64,000 nt of DNA. Source: Gracilaria gracilis. Taxonomy: Eukaryota > Rhodophyta > Florideophyceae > Gracilariales > Gracilariaceae. The notes under the pieces are model-generated. The model searched no databases. It had not been told where the DNA came from and saw only the letters and a program-made list of their open reading frames with translations. The position numbers and the translations under genes are program-made. Where the stretch lies: assembly GCA_030374805.1 (NCBI GenBank), contig JARGSG010000030.1, positions 62,001-126,000 of the forward strand. The letters are read 5' to 3'. Positions 11,140-23,232 of the stretch are shown in pieces. Position 1 is the stretch's first letter, and each line of letters opens with the position of its first letter.

Positions 11140-14100
11140 GTGCCACCTCCACCATCACTTCGTCCCACCCTCCGTGCGCCATATTACGCTCCCCGCTACG
11201 TACCTCGCCCCTCTCCCAGGAACCCCATAGCGCTCCCCGCCATGCCTAATTGCTGCTTTAAAGGCTGCTCCTTCTTTGCTTGCACCATCCCCGCCATTGA
11301 AAGGCACCAAAGAAGATGCCCCAACCGTCTCACCGCCAACAAGCTTTTCCTCTCCCCCGGCGGCAACGTCCCCCACTTCCCCCCACGCCCAAAGCGTCAC
11401 AAGTCCATCCCCGACTCCTACCACCACTCCCACCTCCTCTCTTCAATCGCCATTCCGATAACGTCCCAATCGCCGACGACGACTCTTACAACCAGCAACA
11501 GCTTTCCCTCTCCGTCCACACCCAGGACGCCTACCATATCGTGGGCCCCCCGTCTGCGCCCTCTCCTCCTCCTCAATCCCTTTACCGCCCCCTCCTTCCC
11601 TTTCCTCAACAACCCCCACCTCGAACGAATGGTTCTCTACATCTCTTCCATCGCTTCTACCCTCGGCCACCGCAAGGCAGACGAACGCATCTCTCTCCTC
11701 TGCGACCCCTCCTTCTCCAAGTCATCTTTCCACAACGCCGTCTCCTCCCCCTCCCAGTGTTTCAAACTTCAAACAGACCTCTTCCAAAACCGATTCAGGA
11801 ACTCCGGTTTCACCCTCACCACCCTCTACGACGGACAGCACCTCTTCACAGCCACCATCTTTCGAAAGGATGCTATCCAAGTCCTTAAAGGACAACTCGC
11901 CCTCGCCCACTAAGACAACACCTTCTTCCACCACGTTCCCCATACAACCTCCTCCGTCTCTCCCGCTTTCGCCCACCGCATGGCTTCTTCCCTCAGAAAA
12001 GTAGCTGTCCCCATCTTCAGGCTCACAATCATCCAGTCGTCCAATACCTCCTGCATCTGGCACACCCCTGAGAACACCGGTATCGACTCCTTCATTGGCT
12101 TCGTCCAAGTAAACTCCGACAAGTCCTCCCCCTCCCTCAAATACTCTTCTATCACCTACTATCCCCCTTCACATCACCCTCCTCAAATTCTCCAATTCGT
12201 TCCGCCGCAAATGTATCACCGACTACCTCTCCCTTCTCGGATACCTTCCAACCCCATTAAATCGGGCCACCGCTCCTCAAGACTCGATTGCATCCCCCAA
12301 ACCTCTCCCAGCATCTCCCGCTCCACCAAAATGCAACTCATCCACCGTGACATCTCCAACATTCTCGACCCTTTTCTCTCCTCCGGCCTCACTGTCTTCC
12401 CATTCCGTGACGCTAATGGCGTGCTCCGCCATTGTCACCCAATCATCGCCAGCTACTGCGCAGAGATCCCAGAAGCAGAGGACATTCTCGCCATCTTCCA
12501 CGGCACCGGCCCCCAAAATCCCTGCCACCGATGTACCGTCCCACGCTCCAATCTCCACCTACACATTTCATCTTTCCTCTTCGATCCCAGACCCAGACTC
12601 TCGCTGCCCGCAAATTATACTCTGCCCTCCTCCAAGATGCTGAAAAGGCCCTCCTTGCCAAGAAGCCCAGAATCGCCCGAAACATCAAGGAAAAGGCCGT
12701 TGAAGCACTCCACCCCCTTTCCCTCGCAAAATACTCCTCCCTCTTCGAATCTTACCTTCTCCTCAACATCACCCCTGTTCTCTCCCCTTACAACATCTTC
12801 CTCTTCGAACAACCCCCTAACTTCCACATCGGCATCTCCAAGCTCATCAAGCTCGCAGCCATCTAGAGACTTAAGTCAGAATCCCTATCCACTACTCCCC
12901 GTTCTTCCAAGTCCCGTCGTTCCTTCAACTCCGTCCGCTCCTCCATCCTCAACCACACGAACACCATCCTTGCCACCATCGAAAAGCACTCCCCAGCCAC
13001 AGGACTCCATATCGACTTTTACTTCTCTGACAACGGTCAGGCCCTCAACGATATCTTCACCTCCGACGGCCTACATGGTATGCTCAAAGCAAGAGACTAC
13101 CGCTCACTCGACATCGTCTTCCCCTTCATCGGCGCCTTCTTCGAAAGCTGCTGTGAAGAGGTCGATGCAGCTCCCATCACTTCCGTTTTCACCAAGTACT
13201 CCGATCTTCCCCTCTTCCTCATGAGATACAAAACCTCCGCAGAATGGACCGACTCCCGCCTCACCGACCTCCAATTTCAAATCTGCTCCTTCAATCTCAC
13301 AGCCGTACTAGTCCTCGGCCCCCACCACACTTCCAGCCTTGGCACCCTCAGGTTCTATATCCTCGACCACATCCTCGGGGACATTCGCCGCTTTGGAGGC
13401 CTCCATTTCAACGATGCCGGCATAGTCGAACACGCCCACTCCTTCTTCAAGTCACACTACTCCAAAACCTCAAAGCGCAGGTCCACCGCACATAGAGAAA
13501 CCATTCGCGCCATCCATCACTCCAACGCCACCAAACATTGGAGCTCCCTTTCCACGAACCCCTCCATCACTTCCTTCTCTCCTGTCCTCGCCTCTCCCAT
13601 CCAATCCCGCCAACCCGGTTTGGTCCGTGATGGAACACTCATCTCACTCGCTGATCTCATCACCGCCCACAAATTCATCCACTCTAATCCTCATTTCAAT
13701 CCCAAATCTCTACAAGACCTCTTCCCTACCGACTCTCTCTCCTTCCTTCACCAGATTGGAAAACACGCCCTCCCTTCATTAATCACTCTTTCTCTCGAAA
13801 TTCTAGAACTCTCAGAGAACTCTCCCACTCTCTGAGGCACCCGAATCACCGTAGTTAACTTCGCTTACGTCGCCGGCGGTTATGTCCCATCACTCGGCCA
13901 CTACATTGAAGAGCGGAACGAGCTTGCGCTCCAGGATCCTCCAGTCCCTCTCACCGAACGAATATTTGCTGCCCCTTCCTTCGGTTCTTCTAAATCCCCA
14001 AAGTTCTCTCATGTCCTCGCGGCAGGCACCAGCTTCTCCAACTCCCCCTCCATCGTCTTGGTCTGCAAACTCATCTACTTCTTTGCTTCACCCTTCCTTC

Positions 14101-14163
14101 TTCCACTCTATCTTCCAAAGAGTTCGCCTTAGTACAGTTCATGGAGCTCGTCCCACCAAGTGA
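11140..14163 (+). pseudogene. EnSpm/Plavaka-like transposase
   Basis: Near the start, CCFKGCSFFACTIPAIERHQ followed by Cys suggests a zinc motif (about 11245-11320). The middle (about 12330-12550) has the transposase-like stretch RHCHPIIASYCAEIPEAED and a CHRCTVP zinc pair. The C-terminal part (13080-13835) holds FYILDHILGDIRRFGGLHFN, EHAHSFFKSHYSKTSKRR and similar motifs that resemble the end of CACTA-type transposases. Frames change near 11913, 13100 and 13840, so the gene is broken or has undetected introns. It would cut and paste the element. The sequence is unusually rich in C, Pro and Ser compared with neighbours. A KDZ-type assignment is a less likely alternative. Confidence 0.6.
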
Positions 14164-14343
14164 CGAAGTGGATGTCACTCTCACCTGCGTATGCCTCCGA
14201 TGGGCAACAGACGACGAACATAACCACACCGCCCATCCAGTTCCGATCTCCACCCATTCCACATCCGACAACGTTTATCCATAGTTTGGACTCATCTCTT
14301 TCTCTTCTATTCTTGCCTCCGTTCATGTTCTCCGCCAGAACTG

Positions 14344-16795
14344 CGTCGGTGTCATCGGAATGCTAGTTTAGCGGTCAAAAATGACCGAATTAAAACGAAC
14401 GAAAAACCGGTGAACTTATCCAAATTTGGAAGTGCTAATTTCCGAAAATATTTCCACCTTTCCACTTCTGCTAGTTTTTTCCGAAAGAATTATTCCAAAT
14501 CATTTCCATCTTTGCGAGTTTGGGTGGAAGGGAAACTAGCATGCTTCTTCTGTTTATGGTAGTTTCGCAGCACAATATAGGTGTGTGGATGCCACCTATT
14601 TTCATGTATACGGTAGCGAATAGCAATATAGATACTTACCTAACTGCTTATCGAATAGGGATAGAAGTATACAAATACAAAGAATAACTTTTCAATTTGT
14701 AGAGATCGGTTCACTAGACAACACGTTTACATCATACATTTATAAAAGCAATATTTGAAACGCCTTCGCATCATGTGTAAAGGTCCCCACCATTCTGTCC
14801 CAACGTTCGTGCCCCATAATGAGTTCCCCGGTACGTAACTCCTGATCCCCCGCCAGCCCTCCACCCTTCCCCAACATTCCAAATGGCTGCTTTAAAGGCT
14901 GGTCCTTCTTCGGCCAATCCATCCCCGCAATCGAAAGGAACCAGAGAAGATGCACCAATCTCCTCACCGCGACCAAGCGTTTCCTTTCCCCCGGCGGAGG
15001 TACCCCTACTTCCCCCCATGGACCAAGGGTCACAATTCCACCCCTCAACTTTCTTTATATCCCCTCCCACAAACCGCCCTTTCGACCCCGTCGCCATCCT
15101 ATACCACAACTCTTATCATCACCAGCAACTATCCCTCCCACTCCACATCCAAGACGCCTACCATAATGCCACAACACCCATTGGTCTGTCTACCACCCCC
15201 CTCCCCCATTTCTCCCAATCTCCACTCCCTTCCAACTCCTCGACCACCCCCAACTCCAACGAATGCCCCTATACATCTCTTTCATCACCACCTCCCTCGG
15301 CCACCGCACGGCGCACAAAGTCATCTCCCTTCCCACACGACCGCGCCTTCTCCAAATCCGCATTCCATAATGCCGTCTGCTCTGCTACCCAGCGCCTAAA
15401 GCTCCAGTAACACCACCTCCAGCACCAATTCAGCACCATCTGTTTCGCCCCCACTACCCTTAGAGAGGCACAGCAGCTTTTCTCCACCACTGTCTTCCAC
15501 AGAGAAGCCACCCAGGTCCTCAAACTACCACTCGCCCTCGCACACTTTCACAACGCCTTCTTCCACCCCCTCTCCAATACCATTGCATCCGGCGACCCTG
15601 CTTTCCTCCACCACATGGCCTCCGCCCTCGGCCAAGAAGCTTTCCCCTCCCTAAAATCCGCCCTTATTCAGTCCTCCTACAACTCATACATCCGACCATC
15701 TCCCGATACCACCGGTATTGACTCCCTTACGTGCTCTTCCAAATGTACGTAGTCAAGTCCTTCACCCCCTCAAATTCGCTTCCTATGACCACCTACTACC
15801 TTCACATCACATTCTTCACCATCTCTTATTCTTTCCATCGGAATTGCGTTACTGGAAGCTCCATCCTTCTCGGCTACTTTCAACCTCCTTCCACCCAACC
15901 GCGCCTCCGGAAGCCACGAGGGCATCCCTCGAATCTCCTCTCCAATCCCGGGCCAGACCAAAATGGAACTGATTCAGCTCGCCATCTCTAACCTTCTCAA
16001 CTCTCTGCTCACCGCTCTCAACGGGTTTCCCTTCCGTGAACCCCATGGCGTTCTCCATCACTGTTACACAATTAATGCCTGCTACTCCGATGAAATTACG
16101 GAAGCGGAGGACATCCTCGTCATCTCCCACGGAACACTCCCCTAAGACCCTCCTCACAGGTGCAGCGTCTCCCCATCAGACCTCGCTCTACACAATCCAT
16201 ACCCTTCCCTCCAAAACCAGGAACAGACCCACGCCGCACGCAAATCACACTCCACTCTCCCGAACCCAGGACCAGACCAATGCCGCACGCAAACCCCAAT
16301 CCACTCTCCTCCGAGAATCACGAAACATTCTCCTTGGCCGCAAGCACTGAGTATTCTGCAAGACAAAGGAAATATCCTTTGAAGCCCTCCTCTCCCTCTC
16401 CCTCGCAAAGTACTCCACCATCCCCCAATCTTATTCTCTTCTCAACATCACGGCGCTCCTCTCTCCTTACAACATTTTCCCTTCAAACCACTCCACAACT
16501 TCCACCTCGGCGTTTCCGAATTCATCATGCTCGCCGCCATCGAAAAACTCCGAACACCACCCACCCAGTTCCTCTCTCTACCCACTACAACTGCGAGAAA
16601 GCACCTCCTTGGTTTGGAATCCTCTGATCATCTTCGATCCTCGGCTTCGGTCAAATTCTCCGTCACAACTACCGCGCTTCTTCCTTCACTTCTCGGTTAC
16701 GTCGGCGCTTTCACCGATTCTACCTGACGAGGTTCTATCGATACCAAATCGCCAAGTCCTACTTTCCCCCCTGCCATATAGCCCCGATTAGCAAT
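14344..16795 (+). mobile_element. EnSpm/CACTA-like DNA transposon, copy 2 (decayed)
   Basis: Head-to-tail with copy 1. The terminus CGTCGGTGTCATCGGAATG is followed by a leader alignable with copy 1 and by a degraded transposase that ends near 16795. No right inverted terminus is visible. Confidence 0.6.
14761..16795 (+). pseudogene. EnSpm-like transposase, copy 2
   Basis: Aligns in nucleotide sequence with copy 1 from its start codon region (CGCATCATGT here, CGCATCACGT in copy 1). Recognisable blocks include KGTREDAPISSPRPS and the equivalent of the CHPIIASY region near 16060-16150. Frame changes and stops are frequent and several internal segments are missing compared with copy 1. Clearly non-functional. 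Confidence 0.6.
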
Positions 16796-17214
16796 TAGTT
16801 TCAGTTTCACAAACCTTTCACTACCGCTCAATGAGTACTCACTAGCATCGAAATCACAAAAAGTGCCCCAGTTAACATAACTGGGAAAGAAAGACCAAGA
16901 TCTTCGAACGTACCTCGTGTGTTACTCCGTCCGGTCAACATAACGAGTACGGATAGTCCACCTCACTCATACGGTGCGCAGAGATATATTAATGTTCTGT
17001 AACGAGCAAGAGACCCACGCGCTTGCTGTGCCAGAAAAAGAACATATCCTGTGAAACCGTGACGGGGTGGTAAGGAGCGTTCCGCTTACCGTGGAATTCC
17101 GCGGAAGGGCAGGAGTGCTTAAGTACGCGCTACAAAACATTAGAGACGTGTACCACGTAACGTGGCCAGAGGCCCTACATACACGTGGACATTTTTACAA
17201 GGTACGGAAGTGAA
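16796..17214. other. intergenic, nothing recognised
   Basis: About 420 bp between the second EnSpm-like copy and the hairpin array. I see no ORF, RNA gene or repeat structure that I can support. Confidence 0.4.
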
Positions 17215-17816
17215 TGCTTTCTGTACAGTGGAGCGGGGTGCAGTGGCGATTCATCTGGGTCCCGATTAAGCTTAACCCCACCCTAGCATGCTGTCCAGGC
17301 CAAATAGGTAAATGTTTTTGGCTTGCCACGAGGAGCCGACAGTGGACCGGGGTGGACTGGCGCTTAATCTATATATATCTCACGCTATCAATACGTGTAC
17401 TATCTATAGCAAAGGGCTGCCAGAAATGACATGTTAGCCTAATTGCATGACAATATTGTTACTCTATTCACACTCCATTGCTACCCAAAAGAACACTCAG
17501 ATCCTATCTAATATCATGGGACGGTGTACAATAAGTAAAGAACAACCTGGGATGTGTAATGAACACAAAAATTGTTTTATGAAGTATGGAAACCCAAAGG
17601 CACAGACCAGGTTCTCGAATTTGCATGGGGTCCCATTTTGGTTCATAGGCTTTCCATTGTCATCAAATTAGGCTGCAGGAACCTCAAAGTCCTTCCAAAT
17701 AGACCCGAAACACCTTAATCGTGTGGCTAGTCTTGCGTTTCATCGCTTCTTTTAATGGAGCGCAAAGCTGACCAGATCCTCCAACCATAGATATAAGAAA
17801 GCCTACAGCAAGGTTT

Positions 17817-17889
17817 GACAGCGGACCAAAGTGGAGTTGCGCTTCATAGGTACACCGATGAAACGCTATACCACTCCGGTCCGCTGTTC
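17817..17889. repeat. hairpin unit (decayed)
   Basis: GACAGCGGACC at the left and GGTCCGCTGTTC at the right pair. The middle carries CGCTTCAT and ATGAAACG with several mismatches. Confidence 0.7.
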
Positions 17890-18221
17890 ATCTGCAAATA
17901 TAATTGGTAGTTTTTGGAGGTCTGCTCCACTGGACAGCGAACCGAGGTAGAGCGGTGCTTCATCGATGCACTGATGAAGAGGTACACAATTATGCTCCGC
18001 TTCACACACGCATTTGGAGTCGAATCTAAGCTGCATTGAGATCCGCGATGTACTGGCCTTAAATGCTAATTGTGAAATGTGAGGACATCTGCTCTACTTC
18101 GGCCTGTTTTGTTTGGCGTACTTCCTTGCATATGCACTTCAAGTAGTGCCAATAAACGTTTCTGGGGTGCCTGGAATCCCTCGAAACTCGTCCACGACCG
18201 CAGTCTACACAGTGGGCCGGG

Positions 18222-18293
18222 TAGCGGTCCGGGGTGGAGTGGCGCTTCTATCACGGCCGTGATGAAGCGCCACTGCACATCGGACCGCTGTCC
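18222..18293. repeat. hairpin unit
   Basis: Left arm AGCGGTCCGGGGTGGAGTGG, right arm ending CGGACCGCTGTCC, turn at TATCACGGCCGTGATG. The right arm has some changes (GCACATCGG). Confidence 0.75.
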
Positions 18294-18957
18294 AAAAAAT
18301 TATAATTTTTTTTTGCTTTGCAGACCCAGTCGGTCCTACAACACTGCATCCGGGGCGCGCGTGGTACTGCTACTGTGCCCCGCATGTGTAGCACCTCTCG
18401 AGTGGCGCGCGCGTACAAATGATTTTCATGATCGTCTATGAGAATCTGCGTGGCAGCCTTTGCAGTTGTGGATGGGCCGCTGGAAAGGAACCAAGCTCGA
18501 GCGGCACTTCATCGATGCACTGTTGAAACCTCATTTCAGTCTAGCCCGTCATCTACGCGCCGTGGACAGCGGTCAAAGTGATGTCGGGCCCCATCGATGC
18601 CTTGATGAAGCGCTGCTTGACATCGTTCAGCTACCCAGACACCCTGGCCTGGATAATAATAAATATTTCTATGTTGCTTAAAACCTGGTACGGGATTTTA
18701 TGCTATACGTGGTAGTCCCATTGTGTAACCATGTAACTAATCCGTTAGTACCTTGGAAATTGAGATAGAAAACGACTAGAGAATAAACGGGGTATTCCGT
18801 AGAACTACCATATTTATTTTTATGGGATGTAAAGTTCCTGATATAGAATTCATCTTCTACCAGAACAATAGGGGTCCGTAGTGTCCCCCAGCTTCATCGC
18901 CCACGGCGCGTGGACCGCCGTCCGAGGTGTCGTTCAGCTTCATCGGCCATGGGGCAT

Positions 18958-19031
18958 GGACAGTGGTCCGGGGTGGAGTGGCGTTTCATCAGGGCACTGA
19001 TGAAGCGCCACTCCACCCCCGACCGCTGTCC
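18958..19031. repeat. hairpin unit, nearly perfect
   Basis: A 74-bp unit starting GGACAGTGGTCCGGGG and ending CCCCGACCGCTGTCC, with the turn at GGGCAC. Only a few arm positions mismatch. Confidence 0.85.
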
Positions 19032-19063
19032 GAAAAAACAAATTTTTAGGGCCCATGCGCCGT

Positions 19064-19137
19064 GGACAGCGGTCAAGGTTGGAGTGGCGCTTCATCAGGG
19101 CACTGATGAAGCGCCACTCCACCCCGGTCCGCTGTCC
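19064..19137. repeat. hairpin unit, nearly perfect
   Basis: A 74-bp unit starting GGACAGCGGTCAAGG and ending CCCCGGTCCGCTGTCC, only 32 bp from the previous unit and in the same phase. The long paired arms would form a miRNA-like fold if transcribed. Confidence 0.85.
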
Positions 19138-19519
19138 TTGCGCCAACTTAACGGACGCAATTCAATTCTTTTTTCCTTCACAATTGGGTGCCTTTATTCT
19201 AAAGCTACACGTACGTAGTAGTTATGACGACAATGAAACTTTCTAAATAAAGCGATAGTGAATTATAAAACGTGAAATACGAAACCACTTGAGTTCAAAC
19301 CTATATTGAGCTTGCGCATTGTTCGGTCAAGAAGTGAAGGCCACGAACGTGATTGAGAAGGGTACGTCCATTAAACGTTCTCGCGAGCATTCTCGACGGT
19401 CGTAACCCACGTTTCGAATTCTTTGAACCCTTTGTATCCAACATGGCGCCTCTGAACTATAAAAGGAGGCGGGAGTCAGCACGATCGAAGAGGAACAGCG
19501 AGGCGTCAGAAATGGACGA

Positions 19520-20057
19520 ATAAGGAGAAGAACAACGGGGAGATTCCGGGATTCTTTATGATGGCCTCCGGGGGGAGCTCTTTTATGATATGGTATGTGA
19601 GAGGTCACATAATATGTATGTGACGGATGACAAGAGTTTGAAGAGGCTGTCCCGTACGATGGTTGTGAAGAAGTTCAGGGTTCCACCGTACTCCATGTCT
19701 ATTGGAAGGGGAGATGTGTTTCATGCCGGGGCTGGGTACATGGATGCGCTCGTGGAGGAGAATTGTCTACGGTATCACATATACTTTGTGCCCAAAGGAT
19801 ACAAGCTCCCTGATGCGGTGCACAGGCAGCCTGCTTTTCGGCCCAAATTCTTAGATGAGGAATTTGGACTCGGGGAAGACCCGAACGACCAGCTGGACGA
19901 GGAGGAAAGTTCTGTGAGCAACTTTGAAATGGAGGAAGAGGAAGTTGGAGAGGAGGATTACGAAGAAGAAGATGACGAGGTACAAGGCAATAAGGCTGAT
20001 AACACGGATGGTGACTACGAGGAAGGACCGATGATAATTGATTATGAGGAGGACTAG
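19520..20057 (+). pseudogene. 2OG-Fe(II) dioxygenase-like protein, C-terminal part (cassette A)
   Basis: Encodes IPGFFMMASGG, then after a one-base frameshift (near 19588) a 155-residue stretch. This has the second half of a double-stranded beta-helix oxygenase: the distal iron His in IGRGDVFHAGAGY (codon 19722-19724) and the 2OG-binding Arg candidate in CLRYHIYFVP. An acidic Glu/Asp tail ends at 20057. The N-terminal half with the HxD motif is missing here but present in cassette B (56884-56892). The family match is to the GD(V/L)xHAGAxY-type oxygenases common in algae. The substrate is unknown. It converges on the reductase-like gene. Confidence 0.6.
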
Positions 20058-20259
20058 ATATAACAATTAGGGCGTGTAGTTTTCTGTGTGTGAGAGTGAG
20101 GTGAGTTCACTAGTAATGATAAATGAATGAATGTTTTGATGTGATGTGAGCATAAAAGTATTGTTGAAGAAAGAAAATGAGTTACAAAACGTAAGATAAG
20201 GAGGTAGAGTATCGTGCGAAGATATTTTTTTACAAGAAGGGAGCAAAGATGTACTGATA

Positions 20260-21092
20260 CTAAAAGAGAATATCATTTCTAAGGACATTGACATAGTTGG
20301 TGTGAAAAGGGGCAGGGTCAGGCAACCCCGCTCTCTTGGTATCCTCGGAGGAAAGGGAGAAGTAAGCATTTCTGAATTCGTACTCAGAGAATGAGGCGGG
20401 GAAGAAGGTAAGAGTGCTTCCGTAGGCGATGAGGGATTGCACTGTGGAGGGGATATTGTAGGGGATACCTGTCTTTGAGGCGACTATGCCCAGGAGTTTT
20501 TTCATTATCGTTGAGACTATAGTATTGTACTGGGTGGCCACGTCATGCATGGGAATGAAGTCGTGGGAGGAACCAACTAGGTTAAATGAAGAGATCCAGA
20601 CGAGCTCTTCGTAGTATGATTTAGAAAAGGCTCTTCGTCAACGATATTGCAAGTGAGATCTGCGTTAAAAAAGCGCTGTGCTAGTGCGAAAGCCCATTTT
20701 CTGGTGACAGTTGTGAGGCCGTTGGGAGTAGGAGGGGTGACGCCATCCTGTGAAGGTGCGCCGAGAGTGGGTACGGCGATGAAAAGAACTGCTCGTGTGG
20801 TGTGATGAAGACCATGTTTTGAGAGAATGGGAAGAATGTGGCCGTTCTTAATGAAGACCAAGTCTTGTCTACGAGATGTAGGGCATAAGCGAATTACTGT
20901 TTCCAACAAGTTGCTCCTGCCGTAGAAGAAAATGTGACCTTTTAGAATGCTGTGTACGGCTACGAAATCTTGCAGTGAAAGAATGGTATTTTGAGGGGTT
21001 CCGTGGTCGTAACGCATGGAGCCAATGCAACCTCCGCATACAACAATAGCTGGGGTGTGGGAGAAACGGTGAGAAGAGAAAGGCGAGCTTAT
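20260..21092 (-). pseudogene. ketopantoate-reductase-like NAD(P)-binding protein (cassette A)
   Basis: Minus-strand coding starts at ATA (21092-21090) where cassette B has ATG, so the start is lost. A Rossmann-like Gly motif, VVCGGCIG, is followed by GRSNLLETVIRLCP, DLVFIKNGHILPIL and NGLTTVTRKWAFALAQRF. One frameshift near 20630 leads into LVWISSFNLVG and the C-terminal helical region (HDVATQYNTIVSTIMKKLLG, PAPFHTNYVNVLRND). This order fits the ApbA/PanE-like fold of an uncharacterised family found in algae and plants. About 265 residues in all. The match is by motif order and not proven. Confidence 0.5.
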
Positions 21093-21608
21093 TACGTCGA
21101 ATTTGTTGGATGCTGTGAGGAGATATTGTGCTACAGGAGAAGAAGGGGGAGAGGCTTAAGTAGAGAACGACGTTGCCGATGTATATATCGATAAAGTGGT
21201 TTGAAAGGAAAAGATATTTTTTATGACTAAGTAGTTGAAAGAATGAGGTAGGTGGGTATCAAGAGATTAGGACTGATGAATGTGTATATGAAAATATATG
21301 TATCGAAATGAAGTATAAAAGGGAAGATGTTATGGTAAGGAGTTAAGAAACGGGCGCTATGGAGGGCTTTTGTGGGATGGTACTGAAAGGAAAAAACGAA
21401 AATATGGAAATATCCGGGAAAAATGGAGTTTTTAGGGATTGGCGGGAAATCGAGGTATAGAAAATTGTGATACAAATAGGCCTGCTGGGTAAAGGGGTGT
21501 GTGGCCACGAGTGTAATGGCTGTGATCAGGGGTGGGAAGGACGAGAGTTGTTGTGAGTCGCTCAGGTCTGTTCAAGTCATTTATCGCAGGACGCCGTCTT
21601 TTCTCGCG

Positions 21609-22365
21609 ATGTCGAATGGATACGTTGGTGACGAGGAGCTAATGGCTCTGCTGCATAGGACGGAAGTGCCAGAGACGCCGCCGCGTAAGGAAGAAGGGGG
21701 TACTGAAGGGGGGTTTGTGTGAGGCAGAGGGTTTGAAATGGGGATGGAGGAGGAGGACCGGAGAGAAGGTTTATGGGGGAGATGGAGGAACGGGTGAGGA
21801 AGCTTGGGGGGAGTTTGAAGGAGAGTTTGGACGACATGCTGTCGGAGATGGTGGCAGAGATGGGAGGGGTGGTGCTGAGTTTGTCAGAGGTTGGTTCGCC
21901 AAGGGAATTGATTTCGACGATTCGGAAGAGGATGAAGTTGACTGGGGTGGGGCTGTAGAACATGTGAATGGGATGTTGGAGTGCGTGGGGAGGGAGCCGG
22001 GGAGGCTGTGGAGGGAGAACATGGGGCTGAAGGGTAGGGTTGAAGTGTTGGAGCAGCACGTGCGACAGGTGGAGAAGACGGGCAAATTGATGTTGGAGTT
22101 GAAGGAAATGGTGAGGGGAGGGGGAGTAGGGGTGGGAGAGGGCGCAGGTAAAGGGTCGCTGGTGTCGCCTGCTTCTCGGGGTTAGCGGGGGAGTGTGAGG
22201 GAGAGGGGGGGAGAAGAGAAGGGAGGAGAAGGTATGGGGAGTCGACTGAAGAAGAGGAGGAAGGGTGGGATGATGGTGGACGAGGGTGGGAAGGTGTTCG
22301 TGCCGCCACAGCTGCCGGGTGGGGCGCCGTTGGTGGGGTTCGGGAGTGCGGCGGCGGCTACGAGG
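21609..22365 (+). pseudogene. coiled-coil protein of the cassette (A)
   Basis: Starts at MSNGYVGDEELMALLHRTEV (ATG at 21609). After frame changes near 21720 and 21950 it continues as a heptad-rich helix (ERVRKLGGSLKESLDDMLSE, then VLEQHVRQVEKTGKLMLEL). A Gly-rich stretch and the conserved end PGGAPLVGFGSAAAA follow at 22300-22360, where a MITE cuts it. Cassette B (53816-54774) has the same parts. Very purine-rich coding strand. Function unknown; a structural or DNA-binding partner is conceivable but not supported. Confidence 0.55.
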
Positions 22366-22903
22366 CCCTACAAGCAAAATGACGGTACAATTATTGTACG
22401 AAATGCGTCCAAACTTGTATCGGTTTTGCTCTCCGTCTTACAGTACCAAATGAGTACAAAATATGGCCAGCATTGTGCTCCGAATATGTGATCAAAAAAT
22501 GGCCGTATAAATGCGGCCAGAAACGTACCCATTTATGACCAAAACAGTGACCGAATCAGCGTTTACAATTGTGCCGAGACGTGTACAAAACACTACTTGG
22601 AAAAGAACGAAAATAGGACCAGATGTGTACGACAGGGTTGGACCCGCAAAAGGCCAACTAAGTAGCCCAAAATAGGTATAAAATGCCACCCATATAAGTC
22701 CAATTGAAGGCGGAACCAGTAGTACAGCAATACATCTACATATGTCCGGATTATGTACAAGTGGTACGGGAATGTATCCAAATATGGTCTGCTTAGTAGC
22801 TCAAGATGTGTTCCTAGTCGGTACGATTAACGGTCTTTTCGTGCTGCCATAAAACGCTCGCGAATGATACAATGTCAGGACTAGCTTTTACCTTTTTGTA
22901 GGG
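22366..22903. mobile_element. MITE with CCCTACAA ends
   Basis: 538 bp with inverted ends CCCTACAAGCAAAA and, on the other strand, CCCTACAAAAAGG. It interrupts the coiled-coil gene of cassette A. No coding sequence. The inside is a run of loosely alternating GTAC/GGCC-containing short units. TA within the ends suggests a Tc1/mariner-type duplication. The element at 59327-59745 has similar ends. Confidence 0.55.
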
Positions 22904-23232
22904 CTGACCTTTGGACATTTGGCGACCCTAAACATGATCCGAAACTAATGTCCCAACTGATCCTGGAAATGATCAGAAGTAGACCAGCTCTATGCGGTAT
23001 TTATAACAAACGTGACGAAAGCTACATGCAAAGACTCAGCCATGGTTTCTTAAAGGGCAGAAGAGTACGATAAGATATATCATGAGGGCTACGAAGAGTG
23101 CGAAGCCGTCTAATCCGGTAAGTGAATCCACGAGAGTGCATCTGTATCCGGACCACGGGTGTATCTTCCACATCATGTTCATTCACACTGAATGTATGTG
23201 TGGCTGTCGCTCGAGAATCGTAGTAGATGTCC
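22904..23232. other. intergenic, nothing recognised
   Basis: About 330 bp between the MITE and the 3' end of the hypothetical gene. No structure that I can support. Confidence 0.4.

Larger units (their letters stand above)
10678..14343 (+). mobile_element. EnSpm/CACTA-like DNA transposon, copy 1
   Basis: Begins with the terminus CGTCAGTGTTATCGGAATG and a leader carrying several GCTAGTTT subterminal repeats, then a long transposase reading frame. Copy 2 starts with the same terminus at 14344 in the same orientation. No inverted right terminus is seen before 14344, so copy 1 is probably right-truncated or the pair arose by unequal recombination. Family placement rests on transposase motifs and is moderate. 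Confidence 0.65.
17215..19140. repeat. array of related hairpin (foldback) repeats
   Basis: At least eight copies, intact or decayed, of a unit of about 74 bp whose arms read GGACAGCGGTCCGGGGTGGA...GGCGCTTCATC and return as the complement. Well-kept units are at 17817-17889, 18222-18293, 18958-19031 and 19064-19137. Degenerate or half units lie near 17224, 17340, 17930, 18470, 18560 and 18900. Spacers are AT-rich and unrelated. Translations give a recurring SGVEWRFI peptide, which is a by-product of the repeat. Nothing else is seen in 17400-17800 or 18300-18460. Confidence 0.8.

Noticed and set aside
17447-17671. 74-codon ORF with several Cys and one His
   Set aside because: Short, no neighbouring support, ligand spacing fits no zinc finger I know.
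18910-19246. Peptides with repeated SGVEWRFI...MKRHSTPD
   Set aside because: Translations of the hairpin units on both strands; the repeat, not a protein, explains them.
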